Assembly: GCA_002733385.1 (NCBI GenBank)
Contig: NVVO01000025.1
Location: 12,256-18,657, forward strand
Origin: Robiginitomaculum sp.
GTDB lineage: Bacteria; Pseudomonadota; Alphaproteobacteria; Caulobacterales; Maricaulaceae
Direction: 5' to 3'
Length of the DNA: 6,402 nt
Shown here: positions 1 to 5,175 of the stretch, in pieces
How the letters are laid out: every line of letters starts with the position of its first letter
Position numbering within the stretch: position 1 is the first letter of the stretch
The notes under the pieces: generated by a model
What the model was told of the DNA's origin: nothing
The model's input: the letters and a program-made list of their open reading frames with translations, nothing else
Database searches by the model: none
Program-made: the position numbers and the translations under genes

Positions 1-1968
1 GCGGAAATGGCCAATGCCATACGTTTTTTGGCTATGGATGCAATCCAGGCCGCAAATTCCGGGCATCCGGGGGCACCCATGGGGCTTGCGGATGCGGCCA
101 CGGTACTGTTCACACGGCATTTGAAAATCGATCCGGGCAATCCGAAATGGGCTGACAGGGATAGATTTGTTCTCTCCGCTGGTCATGCGTCCATGCTGCA
201 ATACGCCCTGCATTATCTGGTCGGTTTTGAGGATATGACCATAGAGCAGATTAAAAACTTCCGCCAGTTTGGGGCTATCACGGCCGGACATCCGGAATAC
301 GGTCATGTGCAAGGCGTCGAAACCACCACCGGGCCTCTTGGTCAGGGTATCGCAGCCGCCGTGGGCATGGCACTGGCCGAACGGATGCAAAACGCTCGCT
401 ACGGCGACGAGCTTGCGGATCATTATACCTATGTCATGGCCGGGGACGGGTGTTTGATGGAGGGCATTTCCCACGAGGCCATAGACTTTGCTGGCAATTT
501 GAAACTTGGGCGCTTGATTTTGATGTGGGATGATAATGACATCACCATTGACGGGGCTACGGATTTATCTACGTCCACGGATCAATGCGCACGGTTTGAA
601 GCGTCCGGCTGGCAGGTGCAGGCCGTGGACGGCCATGACGCGCAGGCCATAGACGCCGCGATCACTGCCGCCAAATCCAGCGACAAACCGTCATTTATTG
701 CCCTTAAAACCGTAATCGGCAAAGGCGCACCCAACAAGTCCGGTACCAACAAAGTCCACGGCGCACCTTTGGGGGCTGAAGAGATTGCGGCCACCCGTGC
801 GGCCTTGAACTGGGCGGCACCCGCTTTTGAAATCCCGGAGCATATTTTATCTGCCTGGCGCGAAGCTGGCGGACGCGGACTGGCCGACCGGCTGGACTGG
901 GAAGAACGCCTAAAAAACTCTCCAAACCGTACAGATTTTGAACACGGTGAATGCGAGGGTCTCCACCCGGATTTCAGCAAACGTATCAACGCATTTAAAG
1001 CTGATCTTAACAAAACCGCGCCGAAGATTGCGACCCGAAAAGCCTCGCAAAATGCTCTTGAGGTGGTCAACGCTATTTGCACCAATACGGTGGGCGGCTC
1101 GGCTGACCTCACGGGTTCAAACAACACATTAACCGACGGCTTAGGTATTATCTCGGCTGGGGATTTCTCCGGGCGCTATATTTATTACGGGGTGCGCGAA
1201 CATGCTATGGCGGCGATTATGAACGGGCTGGCCTTGCACGGCGGCTTTGTGCCTTACGGCGGTACCTTTATGGTGTTTGCCGGCTATATGCTCGGTGCCA
1301 TGCGCTTGTCGTCCCTGATGGGGATAAGGGTGATTTATGTACTGACACATGACAGCATTGGTCTGGGCGAAGACGGCCCGACCCATCAACCGGTCGAAAC
1401 ATTGGCAACATTAAGGGCTTTGCCCAACCATAATGTCATACGTCCGTGCGACGCAGTGGAAACGGCGGAAGCTTGGGAATGCGCTATGTTGGCAACCAAT
1501 ACTCCGACGACCTTGTCATTAACCCGCCAAGGCTTGCCGACCTTGCGGACAGAGCGCAATGATGAAAATATGGTCGGCAAGGGGGCTTATATATTACGCG
1601 AAGCCAAAGCCGTTCGCGACATCACCTTAATCGCTACAGGCTCGGAAGTGCATCTGGCCGTCGAGACCGCGCAAAAACTGGAGGCGGACGGAATCAACGC
1701 TGCCGTTGTTTCCATGCCGTGCTGGGAATTGTTCGACGAGCAGGAACAAGATTACCGGGACAATGTTTTAGGCACTGCCCCGCGCATGGCCGTGGAAGCC
1801 GCCATAGAGCAAGGCTGGTCAAAATATACCGGCAATGCCGATCATTTTGTCGGCATGAACGGCTTTGGTGCTTCCGCACCTGCGCCGCAATTATTTGAAC
1901 ATTTCGGACTTACCACAGCAAATATTTGTGCTAAAGCCAGACACATTTTAAATTTAGTGGAGGCGTAA
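1..1968 (+). CDS. tkt: Transketolase, N-terminus cut by the window edge
   Basis: Thiamine-diphosphate enzyme that moves two-carbon ketol units between sugar phosphates in the pentose phosphate pathway and Calvin cycle; cytosolic homodimer. The frame is open to base 1: codons 1-6 read Ala-Glu before the Met at 7, matching the family pattern (E. coli KELANAIR), so that Met is probably internal and about 5-15 residues lie outside. Counting from that Met (653 residues to the stop): substrate/cofactor histidines at H20, H60, H94 and H251; the TPP/metal motif begins GDG at 146-148 and ends at N177 (WDDND); the catalytic Glu is E398 in GVREHA; the second-domain motif GLGEDGPTHQP is at 452-462, with H460. 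All three domains (TPP, pyrimidine-binding, C-terminal) are present and intact, at the usual family length. The stop TAA abuts the fba start. It could be named cbbT if it belongs to a Calvin operon, but that cannot be decided here. Confidence 0.96.
   Translation, partial: AEMANAIRFLAMDAIQAANSGHPGAPMGLADAATVLFTRHLKIDPGNPKWADRDRFVLSAGHASMLQYALHYLVGFEDMTIEQIKNFRQFGAITAGHPEYGHVQGVETTTGPLGQGIAAAVGMALAERMQNARYGDELADHYTYVMAGDGCLMEGISHEAIDFAGNLKLGRLILMWDDNDITIDGATDLSTSTDQCARFEASGWQVQAVDGHDAQAIDAAITAAKSSDKPSFIALKTVIGKGAPNKSGTNKVHGAPLGAEEIAATRAALNWAAPAFEIPEHILSAWREAGGRGLADRLDWEERLKNSPNRTDFEHGECEGLHPDFSKRINAFKADLNKTAPKIATRKASQNALEVVNAICTNTVGGSADLTGSNNTLTDGLGIISAGDFSGRYIYYGVREHAMAAIMNGLALHGGFVPYGGTFMVFAGYMLGAMRLSSLMGIRVIYVLTHDSIGLGEDGPTHQPVETLATLRALPNHNVIRPCDAVETAEAWECAMLATNTPTTLSLTRQGLPTLRTERNDENMVGKGAYILREAKAVRDITLIATGSEVHLAVETAQKLEADGINAAVVSMPCWELFDEQEQDYRDNVLGTAPRMAVEAAIEQGWSKYTGNADHFVGMNGFGASAPAPQLFEHFGLTTANICAKARHILNLVEA
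1959..1963 (+). promoter_or_regulatory. fba ribosome binding site inside the end of tkt
   Basis: GGAGG lies five bases before the fba ATG at 1969 and is formed by the Val-Glu-Ala codons that end tkt. The tkt stop (1966-1968) and fba ATG are directly adjacent, so ribosomes finishing tkt are placed at the fba start. This fixes the fba start and implies co-transcription and probable translational coupling. Confidence 0.85.
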
Positions 1969-3033
1969 ATGGCGCGAATTACCCTTAGACAATTACTTGA
2001 CCATGCGGCGGAATACGCTTACGGCGTTCCGGCGTTCAACATCAATAATATGGAACAAGTGCTGGCCATTATGGAAGCGGCCAAGAAAACCGATAGCCCG
2101 GTGATATTGCAAGCCTCGCGGGGCGCACGCGCCTATGCTGGCGATATTATGTTGGTGAAAATGGTCGAGGCGGCGGAGGAAATGTATCCCAATATTCCTA
2201 TCTGTCTGCACCAGGATCACGGCAATAGTGGCTCTACTTGTTTTTCCGCCATTCAAGCCGGGTTTACGTCCGTGATGATGGACGGCTCTTTGGAAGCCGA
2301 TGCCAAAACGCCTGCGTCTTATGAATATAATGAAAACATCACCAAATATGTCACCGATGTATCCCATGATGTGGGCGCGTCGGTCGAGGGTGAACTGGGT
2401 TGTCTCGGCTCGCTGGAAACCGGTATGGGCGAAGCCGAGGATGGGCACGGGTTTGAAGGTAAATTGTCCAAGGAAATGTTGCTGACCGATCCGGACGAAG
2501 CGGCGCAATTTGTCAAAGCTACCCGGTGCGATGCCCTCGCCATTGCTATGGGGACAAGCCACGGCGCTTATAAATTCTCCAAAAAACCTACGGGCGATAT
2601 ATTGGCCATGGACAGGGTGGAAGCCATTAACAAACGCATCCCCAATACCCATTTAGTCATGCACGGTTCTAGCTCGGTGCCGCAAGAATTGCAGGATATT
2701 TTCAATGAATACGGCGGCGGCTTACCGCAAACTTACGGCGTGCCTATTGAGGAAATTACCAAGGGCATCAGGTTCGGGGTGCGCAAGGTCAATATTGATA
2801 CGGATTGCCGCCTAGCCATTACCGGACAAATCCGCAAAATTCTGTGCCAAGACACCAAACAATTTGACCCCAGAAAATATTTGGCTCCATCAATCATCGC
2901 TATGAAAGATCTATGTGTCGATCGTTATGAACGCTTCGGCACGGCCGGAAATGCCAGCAAAATCAAGGAAATCCCCATGGCTGATATGGCCAAAAGATAT
3001 GCGAGCGGAAGTTTGGATCCCGTGGTCAGCTAG
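1969..3033 (+). CDS. fba: Class II fructose-bisphosphate aldolase, Calvin-cycle subtype
   Basis: Zinc-dependent cytosolic aldolase that splits or forms fructose 1,6-bisphosphate (and sedoheptulose 1,7-bisphosphate in Calvin-cycle organisms) from dihydroxyacetone phosphate and an aldose phosphate. The 354-residue length fits the Calvin-cycle (CbbA-like) subtype of class II aldolases. Visible active-site features: catalytic Asp83 and zinc ligand His84 in CLHQDHGNS; Glu142 in EGELG; zinc ligand His198 in GTSHGAYK; zinc ligand His232 in MHGSSS; and the phosphate-binding NIDTD at 275-279. The sequence opens directly into the barrel (MARITLRQLLDHAAE), with no signal peptide or membrane segment. The start is set by the GGAGG five bases upstream. 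It is the second gene of a unit with tkt, an arrangement seen in cbb operons, but the same subtype also serves glycolysis and gluconeogenesis in non-autotrophs. No Rubisco, phosphoribulokinase, gap or pgk gene is in the window, so I do not claim autotrophy. Confidence 0.96.
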   Translation: MARITLRQLLDHAAEYAYGVPAFNINNMEQVLAIMEAAKKTDSPVILQASRGARAYAGDIMLVKMVEAAEEMYPNIPICLHQDHGNSGSTCFSAIQAGFTSVMMDGSLEADAKTPASYEYNENITKYVTDVSHDVGASVEGELGCLGSLETGMGEAEDGHGFEGKLSKEMLLTDPDEAAQFVKATRCDALAIAMGTSHGAYKFSKKPTGDILAMDRVEAINKRIPNTHLVMHGSSSVPQELQDIFNEYGGGLPQTYGVPIEEITKGIRFGVRKVNIDTDCRLAITGQIRKILCQDTKQFDPRKYLAPSIIAMKDLCVDRYERFGTAGNASKIKEIPMADMAKRYASGSLDPVVS

Positions 3034-3094
3034 GTTTGGGAACGTTCTAATCACTAAGACCGTAGAATTCAAAACTTCCCGTTAACATTTCACC

Positions 3095-4459
3095 TTAACT
3101 GGCAACAATCACGGTCTTGAGATTGGTAAATTCGCGCAAGCCTTGCTTGGCCATTTCTCGGCCAAAGCCGGAGCGTTTTATGCCGCCGAACGGGAGGCGT
3201 ATGTCTGAGCTGGCATAGCGGTTGATATAGGTGGAGCCGGCTTGCAGTTCGTTGATGGCCTGGGCTTGTTCGGCTTGGTCGTTGGAGAACAGGACGGAAG
3301 ACAGTCCTAGGTTCGTGTCATTGGCCAGTGCGATAGCTTCGTCCAGATTTGCTACCTTGAACAACATGGCGACAGGTGCAAATATTTCCTGACCGTAAAC
3401 ATCCATGTGTTTTGTGACGTTTTCTATAATGGCCGGTCGCATATAAAAACCTTGGCGCGGCAAAACATGAACCGAGTGGGTGACATTGGCCCCTTGTGCC
3501 TCGGCTTTTGCAATCTGCCCATTGACCTCATCCAGAGCCCGCTTGGAAGCTATTGGCCCCATATCGGTGTCGGTGTCTAGGGGATTGCCCAGTTTCATTG
3601 CATTCATTTTGCGCAGAAACATTTGCTTGAAATCTTCATAAATTTTGGTGTGAACGATCAAGCGTTTGGCAGCAATGCAACTTTGACCGTTATTGCGCAT
3701 GCGCCCGGTGATAGCATGGGCGGCGGCGATTTCCACATCTGCACTTGGCATGACGATAAACGGATCCACCCCGCCGAGCTCCAACACACACGGCTTGATC
3801 TGGGCGCCGCAAATCGCGGCCACGGCTGACCCGGCTCTTTCAGACCCAGTAAGGGAAGCGGCGTGGACGCGGTCGTCTTCGAGAATGGCTTTGACCGCTC
3901 CTGAACGGATCAGCAGTGTTTGAAACACACCTGTCGGAAAACCCGCCTGGGTGAAAAGCTCTTCCAGCATCAAAGCACTGCCCGGCACATTTGAAGCATG
4001 CTTGAGCAAGCAGGTATTACCGGCAAGAATGGCCGCCACTGCCACCCGGATGACCTGCCAGAACGGGAAATTCCACGGCATCACCAAAAGCACGGTTCCA
4101 AGTGGGAGCGGACGGGTGAACGCCTGTTTATATTCGGTCTCAACTATTTCGTCGGCTAGATATTCCCCCGCCATATCCGCCGTGTAGCGGCAATATTTGA
4201 CGCATTTGTCCACTTCCGCCAGACCTGCATTCAAAGTTTTACCCATTTCGATGGACATAAGATGGGCGGAAGTCTCAGCAGTGGTTTCCAGCACATCGGC
4301 GAGGGCGTGTACCAATTGGGTACGGCGCGTAAGTTCCACATTTCTCCAGTTGTGCGACGCATGATATGCCGCCGCAAGCACCACCTCAATCCCAGTACAT
4401 TCCAGTTCGTCATATGTCTTAATCGTCTTGCCCGTAGCCGGATTAATACTCTTGATCAT
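3095..4459 (-). CDS. NAD(P)-dependent aldehyde dehydrogenase, Sad/YneI-type succinate-semialdehyde dehydrogenase
   Basis: Cytosolic oxidoreductase of the aldehyde dehydrogenase superfamily, 454 residues, full length. Catalytic residues are all present: Asn130 (MPWNFPFW), Lys153 (LLKHASN), general-base Glu227 (LELGG), nucleophile Cys261 (NNGQSCIAAK) and coenzyme-binding Glu358 (QEIFAPVA). The wording MPWNFPFWQV, LLKHASNVPG, GGVDPFIV and FGGIKRSGFGRE, plus the short N-terminus, matches E. coli Sad (YneI) better than GabD. The likely reaction is succinate semialdehyde to succinate, as in GABA breakdown, but related enzymes accept other small aldehydes, so the substrate is inferred. Ser156 sits where strictly NAD-dependent enzymes carry Glu, so NADP use is possible. 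The gene starts at ATG 4457-4459 with AAAGG (plus-strand 4467-4471) seven bases upstream. It converges on fba across 61 bp and diverges from the MarR gene, its probable regulator. Confidence 0.93.
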   Translation of the reverse strand: MIKSINPATGKTIKTYDELECTGIEVVLAAAYHASHNWRNVELTRRTQLVHALADVLETTAETSAHLMSIEMGKTLNAGLAEVDKCVKYCRYTADMAGEYLADEIVETEYKQAFTRPLPLGTVLLVMPWNFPFWQVIRVAVAAILAGNTCLLKHASNVPGSALMLEELFTQAGFPTGVFQTLLIRSGAVKAILEDDRVHAASLTGSERAGSAVAAICGAQIKPCVLELGGVDPFIVMPSADVEIAAAHAITGRMRNNGQSCIAAKRLIVHTKIYEDFKQMFLRKMNAMKLGNPLDTDTDMGPIASKRALDEVNGQIAKAEAQGANVTHSVHVLPRQGFYMRPAIIENVTKHMDVYGQEIFAPVAMLFKVANLDEAIALANDTNLGLSSVLFSNDQAEQAQAINELQAGSTYINRYASSDIRLPFGGIKRSGFGREMAKQGLREFTNLKTVIVAS

Positions 4460-4479
4460 TGGTTTGCCTTTAGTGTTTC

Positions 4480-4506
4480 AAAATACATCTACCTTGATTG
4501 CATCAA
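4480..4506 (-). promoter_or_regulatory. Candidate promoter of the aldehyde dehydrogenase
   Basis: Read on the minus strand, TTGATG (plus 4501-4506, 4 of 6 to the -35 consensus) and TATTTT (plus 4480-4485, 4 of 6 to the -10 consensus) are separated by 15 bases. Transcription would start around 4472-4475, which leaves a very short leader close to the AAAGG ribosome site, so this exact placement is uncertain. The -35 element lies inside the dyad at 4494-4506. Confidence 0.3.
4494..4506. promoter_or_regulatory. Candidate MarR operator, TTGAT-N3-ATCAA
   Basis: A perfect 5-bp inverted repeat around a 3-bp centre lies 35-47 bp upstream of the dehydrogenase start, over the -35 half of its candidate promoter. 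MarR dimers usually bind short AT-rich palindromes in the divergent intergenic region, so size, place and context fit repression of the dehydrogenase. A 5-bp dyad can arise by chance, so confidence is limited. Confidence 0.4.
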
Positions 4507-4591
4507 ATGTGAAGAGGTGAGTTTGGATTTGTGCAGAATTGCAGGACAATGTGATGCATTTGTATTTTATGGTGTCAGGCTCTATTTTGCT

Positions 4592-4621
4592 TTGAAAAAT
4601 CGGTTTTCGGCGTTACACAAT
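4592..4621 (+). promoter_or_regulatory. Candidate promoter of the MarR gene
   Basis: TTGAAA at 4592-4597 matches 5 of 6 positions of the -35 consensus. CACAAT at 4616-4621 matches 4 of 6 of the -10 consensus, with an 18-base spacer. Transcription would start near 4628, about 24 bases before the ATG and just ahead of the ribosome site AAGGA. The dyad GAAAA-N5-TTTTC (4594-4608) overlaps the -35 element and could be an autoregulatory site. Confidence 0.35.
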
Positions 4622-4651
4622 CCGGTATAGGCTCAGATAAGGACGTAATTT

Positions 4652-5083
4652 ATGCCACAACCGGATTTTAAACTTGACGATTTTTTGCCCTATAAACTCT
4701 CCATTGCGGCCAATGCGGTCTCAAAGCGCATTGCCAGAACCTATGCACCCTATAAACTTAGCCCGACCCAGTGGCGGGTCATGGCCGTGTTGGCGGGCGG
4801 GGCGCCTATGACGGCAGGCGCAGTAGCCGATAAAACCGGCATGGACAAAACCACGGTGAGCCGGGCGGTGGCCAAAATGATTGACCGCAGGCTTGTTCTG
4901 CGCAGTGCTAGCCAGATTGATGGCCGGGCGGCACCATTATCCCTAAATACCCAAGGTAAAGCCATGTTTGGCATAATCGCACCAAAAGTCCTGGCCCAAG
5001 AGGAAAAACTAAAGGCTTTATTTTCAGATGAGCAATTAAACATATTTGATGTTCTGTTGGACAGGCTCAAAAGCCTCCCATAA
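4652..5083 (+). CDS. MarR-family transcriptional regulator
   Basis: A 143-residue cytosolic DNA-binding protein of typical MarR length. MarR dimers bind palindromic operators and usually leave them when a small phenolic, oxidant or metabolite ligand binds. Helices at about residues 10-50 (FLPYKLSIAANAVS to QWRVMAVLAGG) form the dimer/ligand region; the helix-turn-helix is at about 54-79 (MTAGAVADKTGMDKTTVSRA); the wing is at about 86-99 and carries the characteristic DGR followed by LSLN; the C-terminal helix at about 101-142 returns to the dimer interface. The start ATG has AAGGA (4639-4643) eight bases upstream. Transcribed divergently from the aldehyde dehydrogenase, it most likely represses that gene and itself. 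A succinate-semialdehyde-like aldehyde or its precursor is a guess for the inducer. It lies 81 bp ahead of typA on the same strand, with no clear terminator between. Confidence 0.9.
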   Translation: MPQPDFKLDDFLPYKLSIAANAVSKRIARTYAPYKLSPTQWRVMAVLAGGAPMTAGAVADKTGMDKTTVSRAVAKMIDRRLVLRSASQIDGRAAPLSLNTQGKAMFGIIAPKVLAQEEKLKALFSDEQLNIFDVLLDRLKSLP

Positions 5084-5108
5084 GTTCAACCGTAAAAATG
5101 TCTGGTGC

Positions 5109-5140
5109 TTTGCGCCCTTAGCCCCTAAAGGAGGCGCAAA
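5109..5140 (+). promoter_or_regulatory. Leader hairpin holding the Shine-Dalgarno element upstream of typA
   Basis: TTTGCGCC (5109-5116) and GGCGCAAA (5133-5140) form a perfect 8-bp stem around 16 bases. Inside it, CTTAG (5117-5121) can pair with bases of CTAAAG (5125-5130) with bulges and a loop of three Cs. The strong ribosome site TAAAGGAGG (5126-5134) lies inside this structure, its last two Gs in the main stem. No run of T follows, so it does not look like a Rho-independent terminator. A translation-control hairpin is the best reading, but this is inference from base pairing. Confidence 0.5.
5126..5134 (+). promoter_or_regulatory. Strong Shine-Dalgarno element far upstream of the typA start
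   Basis: TAAAGGAGG is a near-complete match to the 16S anti-Shine-Dalgarno sequence. It ends 30 bases before the typA ATG, too far for direct use, and 11 bases before the ATG of a nine-codon frame at 5146. No other purine-rich ribosome site is visible next to the typA ATG (the preceding bases are GGTTTCCCTATT). Confidence 0.55.
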
Positions 5141-5145
5141 TAGAT

Positions 5146-5175
5146 ATGAAACGGTTTCCCTATTATGACGGATAG
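5146..5175 (+). CDS. Possible nine-codon leader peptide overlapping the typA start
   Basis: The frame reads MKRFPYYDG and ends in TAG at 5173-5175. It begins 11 bases after the strong Shine-Dalgarno element and overlaps the typA ATG (5165-5167), its stop falling eight bases downstream of the first base of typA. Its ATG overlaps the in-frame TGA (5147-5149) that closes the typA frame upstream. Such an arrangement is what coupled or re-initiating translation looks like. The peptide has no recognised similarity, and the frame is short enough to be accidental. Confidence 0.3.
   Translation: MKRFPYYDG

Larger units (their letters stand above)
4460..4651. promoter_or_regulatory. Divergent promoter region between the aldehyde dehydrogenase and the MarR gene
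   Basis: This 192 bp, AT-richer than the genes around it, must hold the 5' signals for both genes. It contains the dyad TTGAT-TGC-ATCAA at 4494-4506, the dyad GAAAA-N5-TTTTC at 4594-4608, the heptamer AATGTGA twice in direct orientation (4506-4512 and 4548-4554), and TGCATCA/TGATGCA in inverted orientation (4499-4505 and 4552-4558). No convincing protein-coding frame lies within it. This layout is typical of MarR-controlled gene pairs. Which repeats are functional is inference. Confidence 0.6.

Noticed and set aside
582..1127. Long minus-strand open frame opposite tkt
   Set aside because: It lies wholly opposite a well-supported transketolase gene, has no recognisable domain, and reads as the low-complexity mix expected of an antisense shadow.
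1993..2652. 219-codon minus-strand open frame opposite fba
   Set aside because: The opposite strand encodes every active-site motif of the aldolase. The antisense product shows no family motif, so it is a codon-bias shadow.
3038..3080. Arms GGGAACGTT and AACTTCCC between fba and the dehydrogenase as a terminator
   Set aside because: The stem has a bulge and a 26-base loop, and no T-run follows on either strand. A terminator for the convergent genes is expected here, but this does not make a convincing one.
3056..3118. 8-bp inverted repeat AAGACCGT (3056-3063) / ACGGTCTT (3111-3118)
   Set aside because: One arm is inside the dehydrogenase coding sequence, the 47-base gap is long, and no T-run follows. 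It is probably chance.
4262..4630. Plus-strand open frame running from the dehydrogenase 5' part through the intergenic region
   Set aside because: It is antisense to conserved dehydrogenase codons for half its length and then crosses the AT-rich promoter region. No ribosome site or family motif supports it.
5063..5076. Small hairpin AGGCT-CAAA-AGCCT at the end of the MarR gene as a terminator
   Set aside because: Only five base pairs, within the coding sequence, and followed by CCCATAAG rather than a T-run.
5148..5158. Palindrome GAAAC-G-GTTTC just before the typA ATG as an operator or hairpin
   Set aside because: As RNA only a four-pair stem with a three-base loop is possible. As DNA it is short and stands alone, so I noted it but do not call it.
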